Position numbers and translations under genes: made by a program. The notes below the pieces were generated by a model. That model ran no database searches. It had not been told where the DNA came from and saw only the letters and a list, made by a program, of their open reading frames with translations. Shown in pieces: positions 6,381-13,920 of a stretch of 16,213 bases of DNA. How positions within the stretch are numbered: the stretch's first letter is position 1; the number at the start of each line of letters is the position of its first letter. The stretch lies in NCBI GenBank assembly GCA_964348605.1, contig CAYGDC010000009.1, forward strand, positions 1 to 16,213, in the 5' to 3' direction. The DNA comes from JALOAR01 sp964348605 (lineage in GTDB: Bacteria; Patescibacteriota; Minisyncoccia; UBA6257; Colwellbacteraceae).

Positions 6381-7367
6381 TTATTCTAATTCTTTTAGAT
6401 ATAAAGCTCCCTTTTCAGTTAGCATGCGGCCTGCAGGGGTCCGCTTCACAAGACCAACTTTAATAAGATATGGCTCATAAACTCCCTCTATAACGCTTTT
6501 TTCTTCACCAAGAGAGGCGGCAAGAGAGCTTATTCCTGCGGGTCCGCCGTTAAATTGATCGCGAAGAATACATAATAGTCTTCTATCTTGATATTCTAGT
6601 CCTAAAGCATCAATTTCTAATATTTCAAAAAGCTCTTTAAGGCATTTTCCATCAATACAAGCGCTATTACGTACCTCTGCCACATCTCTCGCTCGTTTTA
6701 GAATTCTATTTGCGGTACGTGGAGTAAAACGACTGACTTGTGCTAAAATTGCAACCGCCTCTTCATTAATACGAACTCCTAGAATAGAAGCTGACCTTTT
6801 GATAATTTCCTTAATATTATCTAATGAATAGTAATCTAGCCGAAAAGTTGCTCCAAACCTAGATCGCAGCGGCCCAGATAACAAATCAATTCTTGTAGTT
6901 GCTGCAACTAATGTAAAGGGGGCTAGATTAAGAGAAATAGTCCTTGCTGAAGGACCTTTACCAAGTACTATGTTTAATATTCTGTCTTCCATTGCTGAGT
7001 ATAAAATCTCTTCAATCATTTTATTAAGACGATGGGCCTCATCAATGAATAAAATATCTCCATGCTCTAAGTTGGTTAAAATAGCAGCTAAATCTCCAGT
7101 TTTTTCAATAGCAGGACCAGAAGTAATTTTTAAGTTGCTTTTTAATTCTTTAGCAATAATATGGGCTAGCGTGGTTTTTCCTAAGCCTGCTTGGCCATAA
7201 AGCAATATATGATCTATTGGCTCATTTCTTTTGTTAGCCGCTTCGATAATAATCTTAAGGCTTTGCTTTACTGGCTCTTGGCCAATATATTTATTAAAGC
7301 CGTCTGGGCGTAATAAATTTTCCCATCCTAGCTCATCTTTTTGATCTTGTTTATTAGTTTTAGACAT
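6381..7367 (-). CDS. ruvB: Holliday junction branch migration ATPase RuvB
   Basis: 328 residues from the ATG at 7367. RuvB hexamers drive branch migration with RuvA. The Walker A motif is GQAGLGKTT (about 58-66), Walker B is ILFIDEAHRL (about 105-114), sensor 1 is AATTR (about 155-159), and the arginine-finger segment is GPLRSRFG (about 165-172). The C-terminal winged helix includes NGGPAGISSLAASLGE and ends with TPAGRMLTEKGALYL, both standard. An in-frame TTG four codons upstream (7379) is possible, but the ATG is preferred. The gene is separated from pilB by 207 bp that contains a candidate RNA on the opposite strand. ruvC is nearby on the plus strand; ruvA is absent. Confidence 0.96.
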   Translation of the reverse strand: MSKTNKQDQKDELGWENLLRPDGFNKYIGQEPVKQSLKIIIEAANKRNEPIDHILLYGQAGLGKTTLAHIIAKELKSNLKITSGPAIEKTGDLAAILTNLEHGDILFIDEAHRLNKMIEEILYSAMEDRILNIVLGKGPSARTISLNLAPFTLVAATTRIDLLSGPLRSRFGATFRLDYYSLDNIKEIIKRSASILGVRINEEAVAILAQVSRFTPRTANRILKRARDVAEVRNSACIDGKCLKELFEILEIDALGLEYQDRRLLCILRDQFNGGPAGISSLAASLGEEKSVIEGVYEPYLIKVGLVKRTPAGRMLTEKGALYLKELE

Positions 7368-7393
7368 TGGTATTGACAATATTTGTCCTGTAT

Positions 7394-7510
7394 GTTAGGA
7401 TGTAGACAAATCCGTTAAGGATTTCTAAGCAGGATGTTTCCTTAGTTAATGGCCGCATTGGGTTCTTCAAAAAACTCGGGCACGCCTCAGGTACATCTTA
7501 ACCTTTTTTA
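7394..7510 (+). ncRNA. Candidate structured small RNA with poly-U end, family not recognised
   Basis: Between the ruvB start and the pilB stop, the plus strand can fold into a closed multi-helix RNA. The closing stem pairs 7394-7404 (GTTAGGATGTA) with 7492-7502 (TACATCTTAAC): 11 bp with a single G-U. A CTTTTTT tract follows directly (7503-7509). Inside are a hairpin AAATCC-GTTAA-GGATTT (7408-7424), a CTAAG/CTTAG stem (7425-7445), and a stem pairing 7455-7464 with 7473-7481 through G-C, A-U and G-U pairs. The poly-U only follows on the plus strand, which supports that orientation. TTGACA at 7373-7378 with a 17-bp spacer to TAGGAT (7396-7401) would start inside the closing stem, so the promoter is uncertain. 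I do not see the SRP, 5S or tmRNA signatures; a highly diverged 6S-like RNA is possible. A ruvB leader element on the minus strand is the alternative. Confidence 0.4.
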
Positions 7511-7574
7511 TTTTCTAATAAAAGAGTTTTTATAATACTTAGAAATACTTGGCGGATTTTTTGTTTATAAAAAA

Positions 7575-8882
7575 CTACCAAATAAGCGGGCCTGTTGCTT
7601 TTTCTATTTCTGACAGACTAGTAATTCCTGTTAATATTTTTATAATACCATCTTGCTGCATATTAATAAATCCTTTTTCTAAAACATTTTTTTCTATTTC
7701 TACTTCGCTTGATTCTTTGTGAATAAGTTGCTCAATATCTTTATCTATTTCAAATATTTCAAATATACCCGTTCTTCCCTTATATCCATCAATACAAGAT
7801 AAGCAACCAACGGGTTCGTAAATTATGATTTCTTGAGGTGCTAATAAAGATGCTTTTGGAAAAATTTCTTTAATGAATTTTGTTATTTTTTTGCGATCTT
7901 CTTCATCAAGATCTCTTTTTTTGCGACAAATAGGACATAGTTTTCGAACTAATCGTTGAGCAAGTATAGCACTTACAGATGGCCCTATGGAATGCGATTT
8001 GACACCAAGATCTAAAAGGCGGGGGATGGCGCCTGCAGCTGTATTAGTATGAAGTGTAGAAAAAACAACGTGACCAGTAAGGGCTGCTTGGATAGCGATT
8101 GCCGCTGTTTCAAAGTCTCTAATTTCACCAACAAGAATAGCGTCTGGATCTTGACGCACGATTGACCTTAGTCCATTTTCAAAATCATAACCAGCAGAAG
8201 CATCAACCTGTGTTTGTTGGATTCCTTTAAGACGATATTCTATCGGGTCTTCAATAGTAATTATTTTTATTTCTGGAGTATTAATATAATTTATAAAAGA
8301 ATAAAGGGTAGTTGTTTTGCCTGAGCCAGTAGGGCCCGTCACAAGAATCATTCCATTGGGCTTTTTAAGATTTTTTATTATTTTATTTAAATCATCTAGT
8401 CGCAAGCCTATATTGTTAATTTCTACAACAACCGTTGCGGGGTCAAAAATCCTTAAAACAATTGTTGAGCCGTATTCCGATGGGCTTACAGAAACCCTAA
8501 CTTCAATATTTCTTTCGTCTTCGCGGCTTAGAATGGTAAATCGCCCATCTTGCGCTTTTTCATAAATATTAAATTTAACTCCTCCTAAGAGCTTGATTCT
8601 ACTTAAAATATATTTATATTCATTGTGCGTAAGCATGCCTATTTCGCGCAAAACGCCATCTACGCGCGCTCTAATTTGTATGGCATCCCTCATTGGCTCA
8701 AAATGAATATCCGAAGCGCCTAGGCCTAATGACCCACTCAATATCTCTTCTATAAAAAGAGTCGTCGAGGCTTGTTTTGTAGATAAAATAGATAAACGAC
8801 TCAAAAGCTCGCCTGGAGAAAGTGCTCCTAAAATATTAACTGTAACTTCGTTTAGCTTTTCTTGTCTTTCTTTGGACGACAT
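7575..8882 (-). CDS. PilB/GspE-type ATPase of type IV pilus or type II secretion, short N-terminus
   Basis: 435 residues, against about 560 in typical PilB. It powers pilin polymerisation at the inner membrane. The N2-like domain includes ASDIHFEP (about 56-63) and RVDG. The ATPase core has Walker A GPTGSGKTT (183-191), the Asp box IITIEDPIEYR (207-217), Walker B AILVGEIRD (248-256) and the His box HVVFSTLHTN (271-280). Two CxxC pairs (C316/C319, C360/C363) form the zinc site usual in PilB/GspE and absent in PilT. The N-terminal MshEN/T2SSE_N domain is missing, with only about 55 residues before the N2 domain. No other pilus gene is adjacent. The ATG at 8882 is just 26 bp from the divergent yebC ATG, leaving almost no leader. 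Confidence 0.92.
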   Translation of the reverse strand: MSSKERQEKLNEVTVNILGALSPGELLSRLSILSTKQASTTLFIEEILSGSLGLGASDIHFEPMRDAIQIRARVDGVLREIGMLTHNEYKYILSRIKLLGGVKFNIYEKAQDGRFTILSREDERNIEVRVSVSPSEYGSTIVLRIFDPATVVVEINNIGLRLDDLNKIIKNLKKPNGMILVTGPTGSGKTTTLYSFINYINTPEIKIITIEDPIEYRLKGIQQTQVDASAGYDFENGLRSIVRQDPDAILVGEIRDFETAAIAIQAALTGHVVFSTLHTNTAAGAIPRLLDLGVKSHSIGPSVSAILAQRLVRKLCPICRKKRDLDEEDRKKITKFIKEIFPKASLLAPQEIIIYEPVGCLSCIDGYKGRTGIFEIFEIDKDIEQLIHKESSEVEIEKNVLEKGFINMQQDGIIKILTGITSLSEIEKATGPLIW

Positions 8883-8899
8883 TGTGATTTATATATAAT
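8872..8899 (+). promoter_or_regulatory. yebC promoter: perfect -10, weak -35 inside pilB
   Basis: TATAAT at 8894-8899 with TTGGAC at 8872-8877 (16-bp spacer). The -10 ends 9 bp before the yebC ATG, predicting a leader of only about 2-3 bases. The -35 lies in the first codons of the divergent pilB. The minus-strand -10 for pilB (TATATT at 8897-8902, or TATATA at 8890-8895) overlaps this one, so the two promoters should compete. Confidence 0.6.
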
Positions 8900-8908
8900 A
8901 TAAGCTAT

Positions 8909-9433
8909 ATGGCTGGACACAGTAAATGGTCTCAGATTAAACATAAAAAAGCTATAACTGATCAAAAGCGCGCTAAGCAGTTTTCTAAACTGCTTATGGC
9001 AATACAAGTAGCGGCAAAATTAGACTTAAATCCTGATTTTAATCTACGGCTTAGAGCGGCTATTAATAAAGCAAAAGAGAACAACGTTCCTCAAGAGAAT
9101 ATAGCGCGAGCCTTAACGCGAGCCAAGAACGACCCAACCGAAGATGTTATAATTGAGGCGTACGGCCCTTCTGGATCCGCTTTTATTATTAAGGCCGTAA
9201 CTAATAATAGCAACAGAGCTGTGGCTGAAATTAAAAAAATACTTTCGGATAATAACGCTAAGTTTACTTTACAAGGATCGGTTATGTGGGCATTTCACTT
9301 AAACGACGAAGGCGGCTTTATTCCTCAGTTTAAACAATTAGTTTCAAATGAAGATGCTAAAAAAATCGATCTTCTTACAGAAAAATTATTAGACCATCCA
9401 GATATTATAGAAGTATATACAAATGCTAAATAA
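8909..9433 (+). CDS. yebC: YebC/TACO1 family protein, short form lacking the internal domain
   Basis: 174 residues against about 240-250 in normal YebC. Domain I is intact: MAGHSKWSQIKHKKA at the start, then LRLRAAINKAKENNVPQENI (46-65). The first half of domain II is also present: AYGPSGSAFIIKAVTNN and NRAVAEIKKILSDNNAKFTLQGSVMWAF (about 84-129). After a brief linker the chain jumps to the typical C-terminal end (LLTEKLLDHPDIIEVYTNA, 155-173). About 65-70 residues of the inserted domain III are absent while both flanks are kept, so this is not a simple truncation or frameshift. Family members have been described as transcription regulators (YebC) and, more recently, as translation factors that act at proline runs. 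ruvC follows at 4 bp, the usual yebC-ruvC pairing. Confidence 0.93.
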   Translation: MAGHSKWSQIKHKKAITDQKRAKQFSKLLMAIQVAAKLDLNPDFNLRLRAAINKAKENNVPQENIARALTRAKNDPTEDVIIEAYGPSGSAFIIKAVTNNSNRAVAEIKKILSDNNAKFTLQGSVMWAFHLNDEGGFIPQFKQLVSNEDAKKIDLLTEKLLDHPDIIEVYTNAK

Positions 9434-9437
9434 CATT

Positions 9438-9920
9438 ATGAAGTCTCGTGTTTATCTAGGCATTGATCCAGGCACTCATCGCGTAGGATATGGTGTTATT
9501 AGGGTAGAAAATGGAAAATTTTCTTTAGTAGAGCAGGGTATTATTAAAACAAAACAAGGAGGTAGCTCTATAGAGCAGCTACCTTTAATTTATAAAAAAA
9601 TATCATCTCTTATTAAAAAAAATTCTCCTGATGAAGTTGCTATAGAAAAATTATTTTTTTCAAAAAATCAAAAAACTGCTATGGCAGTTGCAGAAGCAAG
9701 AGGAGTAATTCTCTTATCCGCAGCAGAAAAATCTGTAAAAATAAGAGAATTTATGCCAAATACCGTAAAACAATCTATTAGTGGATATGGCTTTGCAGAT
9801 AAAAAGGCTATGTTAAAAATAGTCACTATGATGTTAGGGTTAAAAAATTTTAAACCCATAGATGATGCTTCAGATGCCCTAGCAATAGCTATAACCGCGG
9901 CCTTAATAAAAGATAATTAA
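9438..9920 (+). CDS. ruvC: Crossover junction endodeoxyribonuclease RuvC
   Basis: 160 residues from the ATG at 9438; E. coli RuvC has 173. It resolves Holliday junctions by paired metal-dependent cuts. The RNase H-like active site is complete: D10 (LGIDPGTHRVGYG), E70 (VAIEKLFF), D143 and D146 (DDASDALAIA). Other family marks are NQKTAMAVAEARGVILL and the KQSISGYGFADKKAM segment. An upstream in-frame ATG at 9423 would overlap the yebC end and add five residues; the later ATG, 4 bp after the yebC stop, puts the first strand at the usual distance and is preferred. It is probably translated from the yebC transcript. RuvB is on the opposite strand about 2 kb away; RuvA is not in the window. Confidence 0.95.
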   Translation: MKSRVYLGIDPGTHRVGYGVIRVENGKFSLVEQGIIKTKQGGSSIEQLPLIYKKISSLIKKNSPDEVAIEKLFFSKNQKTAMAVAEARGVILLSAAEKSVKIREFMPNTVKQSISGYGFADKKAMLKIVTMMLGLKNFKPIDDASDALAIAITAALIKDN

Positions 9921-9976
9921 AGGCTATTGACCTTATATATATTTGTGATATTCTTTTTTTCATAATAAAAGGTCGG

Positions 9977-9982
9977 TATAAT
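9977..9982 (+). promoter_or_regulatory. -10 element (TATAAT) before the acidic protein gene
   Basis: A consensus hexamer 16 bp before the ATG at 9999; the expected leader is about 9-10 bases. No good -35 is present at 17 bp. An inverted repeat GACCTT (9929-9934)/AAGGTC (9969-9974) brackets the region where the -35 would be. Confidence 0.45.
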
Positions 9983-9998
9983 ATTAGTGAGCTAAATA

Positions 9999-10184
9999 AT
10001 GAATCAAGCGATTAATTGGGAAAAAGACGATGATGTTTTATTAAGCGATGATTTAAGTGATCTCGATGGCTTTTCTATAAAAGAAGACGATGGAGAAGAA
10101 ATAGATGCAGACGACGAAGATGATGACGAGGATGATGAAGATGATGAAGGGCGAGATGTAAATAAAAATACAGACGAGTTTTAA
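9999..10184 (+). CDS. Very small, highly acidic hypothetical protein
   Basis: 61 residues, 30 of them Asp or Glu (21 Asp, 9 Glu). Residues 1-28 hold some hydrophobic residues (INW, VLL, LSDLDGFSI); 29-50 are an almost pure acidic run, followed by a polar tail ending TDEF. I do not recognise the family. The pattern is what one expects of a disordered acidic tail protein, loosely like the C-terminal part of the RNA polymerase delta subunit or a DNA mimic, but there is no folded domain to support either. A consensus -10 lies upstream and the frame is flanked by regulatory-like sequence, which favours a real gene. The acidic run is encoded by a GAN codon series (about 10108-10150), so a low-complexity open frame remains possible. 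Confidence 0.6.
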   Translation: MNQAINWEKDDDVLLSDDLSDLDGFSIKEDDGEEIDADDEDDDEDDEDDEGRDVNKNTDEF

Positions 10185-10212
10185 ATAGTTAACACGATCA
10201 ACAATATATAAT

Positions 10213-10276
10213 ACCCCCGCTGCTTATTATTATTTATGTTCTTCTCTTAAGACATAAACGAAAATAGGCCGGGGGT
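10213..10276 (+). promoter_or_regulatory. Large GC-capped inverted repeat before the PBP gene
   Basis: ACCCCCG (10213-10219) pairs with CGGGGGT (10270-10276), and a nested TTTATGT (10233-10239) pairs with ACATAAA (10252-10258). In an AT-rich setting these G/C runs stand out. A TATAAT (10207-10212) touches the left arm and the extended -10 for the PBP gene follows the right arm by 2 bp. It has no U-tract, so it is more likely an operator, an attenuator-like fold or part of a short transcript than a simple terminator. Confidence 0.5.
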
Positions 10277-10278
10277 AG

Positions 10279-10287
10279 TGTTATAAT
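10279..10287 (+). promoter_or_regulatory. Extended -10 promoter for the PBP gene, predicted leaderless
   Basis: TGTTATAAT matches the extended -10 consensus TGnTATAAT exactly. The ATG starts 6 bp after it, so transcription should begin at or next to the start codon. No clear -35 is present, as is common with extended -10 promoters. Confidence 0.65.
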
Positions 10288-10293
10288 ATATAT

Positions 10294-12726
10294 ATGATAA
10301 AAGTTTTTATATACAAAATAATTATTTGGATTGTAGGCATTATTATTATTACTACTACTGTGGGATTTTTGGGTTTTATTTATTTAAGTCGAAGTTTGCC
10401 AACAACTGAAGAAATATCGGCTCAAGAAATTATAGAATCTACTAAGATATTTGACCGCACTGGAGAAATATTGCTTTATGAAATACGCGGTGAGGCGAGA
10501 AGAACAAATCTTCTTTCTGAAGATATTCCTCAAGTTTTAAAACAAGCGACAGTCGCTGTTGAGGACAGTAATTTTTTTATACATCCCGCGTTCGATGTCC
10601 GAGGTATTTTAAGAGCGCTTTGGATAGGAGTTCAAAGAGGGCGACTAACACAAGGAGGATCAACTATTACTCAACAACTCGCAAGAAATTTATTTTTGAC
10701 ACCAGAGAGAACTGTTTTCCGTAAAATTAAAGAGTTGATTTTAGCTTTTAGGTTAGAGCAAATATATACAAAAGATGAGATCTTAACTTTATATCTAAAT
10801 CGTATTCCTTATGGACACAATGCTTATGGAGTAGAAGCGGCTACACAAATGTTTTTTGGTAAGTCAGCGAAAGAGCTCACTCTTTCTGAGGCGACAATGC
10901 TCGCTGCTTTACCACAAGCCCCTAGTTATTTTTCCCCGTGGGGACCGCACACAATAGAACTAGAACAAAGGAGAAGGCATGTTCTCTCTAGAATGAAGCT
11001 TTTAGAGATGATAGACGAACAACAGTATCAATTTGCCATTACAAATAAACCAATATTACGAGAAAGGCCAAAAACCAGCTCTTTTGCAATTGCTCCTCAT
11101 TTTATAATGGAAGTACAACAATATTTAAATAATAAATATGGTGAAGATTTTGTCACTAGGGCTGGCCTTAATGTAATTACAACTCTTGATGTTAATCTAC
11201 AAGAGATAGCAAATGCTGTTGTCGCGAGAGGAGGGGATAGAAATACAGAACTTTTTTCTGGACATAATGCCGCTTTAATAGCAATGGATCCTCGTAATAG
11301 TCAGGTGTTAGCACTTGTTGGGTCTAAAGATTATTTTAGAAAACCAGAACCAGAAGGATGTATTGAGGGCTCTACTTGCCGATTTGAGGGAAGCTTTAAT
11401 GTAGCTACTCAAGGATTGCGTCAACCTGGGTCTGCATTCAAGCCATTTGTGTATATGGCATCTTTTATGCAAGGACTAACTCCGGAAACAATTTTATTTG
11501 ATGTTCCAACTGAGTTTGCAGCAGGCAACCCCAATTGTCCACCGATACCAGATTTTAATAGGCCTTTACCTGAATGTTATCATCCACAAAATTTTAATAA
11601 TTTATTTCAGGGTCCAATAACTATTAAAGAAAGTTTAGCAGAATCAACTAATGTTACTGCGGTTAAAGCTTTATATCTCGCTGGCCTCGATTATACATTA
11701 GAACTTGCTAAGCGACTTGGTTTTACAACTCTAACAGATAGATCTCGCTTAGGACTATCTTTAGTATTAGGGGGAGGAGAAGTAAGAATGATAGAAATGG
11801 CGGAAGCCTACTCTGTATTAGCGAATGATGGCGTAAGAAATCCTTATGCCCTTATCCTTCAGGTAAAAGATGGGAACGGTACAATGCTCGAAAAATATAA
11901 AGATTCCTCAGAAAAAATAGTTGAGGCTAATTATGCCCGTCTTATTAATGATATTTTAGCAGACCGAAATTTAAGAATGCCTCTTTTTGGAGGTAGCCTA
12001 CGCCTAACTGAAGTGCCTGGGTATCAAATAGCGATGAAGACAGGAACAAGTGATGACTTTATTGATGTATGGGCTTTTGGTTATACTCCCAATTTAGTAA
12101 CAGGCGTATGGGCGGGCAATAACAATAGATTTCCACTACAAAGAAGAGGGGGAAGTGTTTTTGCAGCTACTCCGATGTGGCACGATTTTATTTCACAAGC
12201 TGTGAAATTAAGAGCTAATGAAACTTTCCCTGCCCCGGAGCGAATACAGGCCACTATTCCCATTCTAAGAGGTGAATTAAATAGAGAAAGTCCGCGAAAT
12301 ATCTTGTTTTATTTAAATAGACTTAATGATCCCCAGTTTCCAAACTGGGAAGCAGGTGTTCAAAATTGGTTAAAAACAAATACCTTGCCAGAAATACTTG
12401 TTCCGGCTAGCAATAATCGAGTAGGAGTAGATAACGCGGATGAAATAAACGCTAGACCTAGTATTAATATTTTAAATATTAGAAATGGTGATTTTATAAC
12501 GCAAGATTTATTATTACAAGCTGAAATTCGATCTAATGCCGACATTCAGCAAATAAAGGTATATATAAACGATCGATTAGCTGATGTGGTAGATGGCGAA
12601 ACACAAAGGCAAATAAATTATCAAAAAACTTTTTCTATTAATGAATTTAGAAGCCAAAATAAACTTGTGATTGAAGCTATAAATATTGCTGGCAATACTA
12701 AGACAGAATTAATTCTTTATAGATAG
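10294..12726 (+). CDS. Class A penicillin-binding protein (PBP1A type), bifunctional peptidoglycan synthase
   Basis: 810 residues. One N-terminal membrane anchor (about 5-31). The GT51 glycosyltransferase domain has catalytic E90 (VAVEDSNFF), the GGSTITQQLARN motif (121-132), RKIKELILAFRLE (143-155), and YLNRIPYG (167-174). The transpeptidase domain has S380 in SAFK, STN at 451-453 and KTG at 582-584, so both activities look intact. Four Cys residues (356, 362, 415, 428) near the transpeptidase entry could form disulfides. The last ~90 residues (about 715-810) resemble an Ig-like extracellular domain (Big_7 type; INILNIRNGDFI, IKVYINDRLADVV). The upstream extended -10 predicts a leaderless mRNA. 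It builds and cross-links peptidoglycan at the outer face of the membrane. Confidence 0.96.
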   Translation: MIKVFIYKIIIWIVGIIIITTTVGFLGFIYLSRSLPTTEEISAQEIIESTKIFDRTGEILLYEIRGEARRTNLLSEDIPQVLKQATVAVEDSNFFIHPAFDVRGILRALWIGVQRGRLTQGGSTITQQLARNLFLTPERTVFRKIKELILAFRLEQIYTKDEILTLYLNRIPYGHNAYGVEAATQMFFGKSAKELTLSEATMLAALPQAPSYFSPWGPHTIELEQRRRHVLSRMKLLEMIDEQQYQFAITNKPILRERPKTSSFAIAPHFIMEVQQYLNNKYGEDFVTRAGLNVITTLDVNLQEIANAVVARGGDRNTELFSGHNAALIAMDPRNSQVLALVGSKDYFRKPEPEGCIEGSTCRFEGSFNVATQGLRQPGSAFKPFVYMASFMQGLTPETILFDVPTEFAAGNPNCPPIPDFNRPLPECYHPQNFNNLFQGPITIKESLAESTNVTAVKALYLAGLDYTLELAKRLGFTTLTDRSRLGLSLVLGGGEVRMIEMAEAYSVLANDGVRNPYALILQVKDGNGTMLEKYKDSSEKIVEANYARLINDILADRNLRMPLFGGSLRLTEVPGYQIAMKTGTSDDFIDVWAFGYTPNLVTGVWAGNNNRFPLQRRGGSVFAATPMWHDFISQAVKLRANETFPAPERIQATIPILRGELNRESPRNILFYLNRLNDPQFPNWEAGVQNWLKTNTLPEILVPASNNRVGVDNADEINARPSINILNIRNGDFITQDLLLQAEIRSNADIQQIKVYINDRLADVVDGETQRQINYQKTFSINEFRSQNKLVIEAINIAGNTKTELILYR

Positions 12727-12769
12727 AATATTTTGTTTTGTGATTCTAAGATCTCTTTATTATTTATGA

Positions 12770-12791
12770 CCCCATATTATTATAGCGGGGG
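12770..12791. terminator. Possible shared hairpin between convergent PBP gene and dnaN
   Basis: CCCC (12770-12773) and GGGG (12787-12790) flank an AT-rich 13-base loop in the 84-bp gap between the two convergent stops. There is no U-tract on either strand, so a terminator role is weakly supported. Confidence 0.2.
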
Positions 12792-12810
12792 CGAGAACTT
12801 GTGATTTCTG

Positions 12811-13920
12811 CTAGTTTTTAATAGGCATTACGATGTAAAGATAAGAATTATCTTGCGGCCATTTAATAATTGATGGCTTTATATCTCCTTGTAGCCCAAT
12901 ATTGATTGTTTCGGCATCTATATTTTTTAATCCATCTATAATAAATCGCCAATTAAATGAAACATTGAGTGATTCGCCAGTTATTTTTGCTGTAATAAGA
13001 TATTTACTTTCTCCTAATAAGTTGTCAGCAGAATAAACTTCTATTAATTTTTGATCAGAAATTATTTTAAAAATTACCTCATTGTTTTTAGAGCTAAAAG
13101 AGCTAACTAATTTTAATGCTCCCATTAATTCAGCACGGCTTATTTCTATGTTTGTGCTCGTATTTTTAGGAATTATAGCGGTATAATCAGGAAATTTACC
13201 GTCTATTAGTCTAGTTATTAAAGTAACGTCGTCACTTTGAATCATGAGTTGATTACTATCTGAATATATCTTGACAATCTCTTTATTAGTTATAACCCTT
13301 ACTATTTCTTGTGCTGGCTTAAGAGGAATAATAATTTTAAACCCGTTCTCAAAATTATTAGTAAAATCAGCACTATAAATAGTTTTTTCAGCTAATCGAA
13401 AACTATCTGTTGCTACAAATTTTATAGTATCTCCTTCTATATCTATCATTATACCACTAATCTCAGGCCTTAATTCTGATATTTGGGCTGCACCTATCAC
13501 AGATAGAATGCCTTCTTTTAAAATATCTCCTTTTATTTCTATATATTCATTTCTCGTCTCTATTTTAGGAATAATTGGAAATTCTTCACAGCTCATTCCC
13601 TGTATTTTAGCTTCATAACTATCTGTCTTGATAATAATATTTAATTCTTTGTTTTCAATATCAATTCGTTCGCTCTGAATATTGTTTATAATATTATTAA
13701 ATATCATAAAAGGGACTGTAATTTGCCCCTCTTCTATAATTTTGCCAGCAACTATTTTAATAATAGCTGTTTCGAGATCAGTAGAAACTATATTAATTTT
13801 TCCCTTTTCTGCTTTAATTAAAATATTTTTCAAAATAGGCAAACTAGCATTTTCTCCAACAATTTTAGAAACAGAATCTAGTGAATTTTTTAAATTATTT
13901 TTAAGTATGATTATTTTCAT
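12811..13920 (-). CDS. dnaN: DNA polymerase III beta subunit (sliding clamp)
   Basis: 369 residues, the normal length for the three-domain clamp. Family marks include KNNLKNSLDSVSKIVGENASLPILKNI at the N-terminus (shown here in parts: KNNLKNSLDSVSKIVG), the LRPEISGIMIDIEGDTIKFVATDSFRLA block in domain II (key residues: RPEISG, ATDSFRLA), DGKFPDYTAIIP in domain III and the C-terminal YLYIVMPIKN, in which the last residues line the partner-binding pocket. It encircles DNA and tethers polymerase and repair proteins. It lies downstream of dnaA across a 245-bp gap that carries the DnaA boxes. The start ATG at 13920 is preceded by AT-rich sequence without a Shine-Dalgarno; a TACTGT hexamer 6 bp before the ATG is a weak -10 candidate. 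Confidence 0.97.
   Translation of the reverse strand: MKIIILKNNLKNSLDSVSKIVGENASLPILKNILIKAEKGKINIVSTDLETAIIKIVAGKIIEEGQITVPFMIFNNIINNIQSERIDIENKELNIIIKTDSYEAKIQGMSCEEFPIIPKIETRNEYIEIKGDILKEGILSVIGAAQISELRPEISGIMIDIEGDTIKFVATDSFRLAEKTIYSADFTNNFENGFKIIIPLKPAQEIVRVITNKEIVKIYSDSNQLMIQSDDVTLITRLIDGKFPDYTAIIPKNTSTNIEISRAELMGALKLVSSFSSKNNEVIFKIISDQKLIEVYSADNLLGESKYLITAKITGESLNVSFNWRFIIDGLKNIDAETINIGLQGDIKPSIIKWPQDNSYLYIVMPIKN

Noticed and set aside
6298..6480. 60-codon plus-strand open frame between tsaE and ruvB
   Set aside because: More than half of it lies antisense to the ruvB C-terminus and the product resembles no family; the rest is AT-rich intergenic DNA.
7394..7510. SRP RNA, 5S rRNA or tmRNA identity for the structured RNA
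   Set aside because: I could not find the SRP GGAAG-type apical motif, the 5S loop motifs or tRNA-like tmRNA ends on either strand, so no family name is assigned.
8909..9433. yebC as a frameshifted pseudogene
   Set aside because: The frame is continuous and the family C-terminus is retained in frame, so an internal deletion is the better reading.
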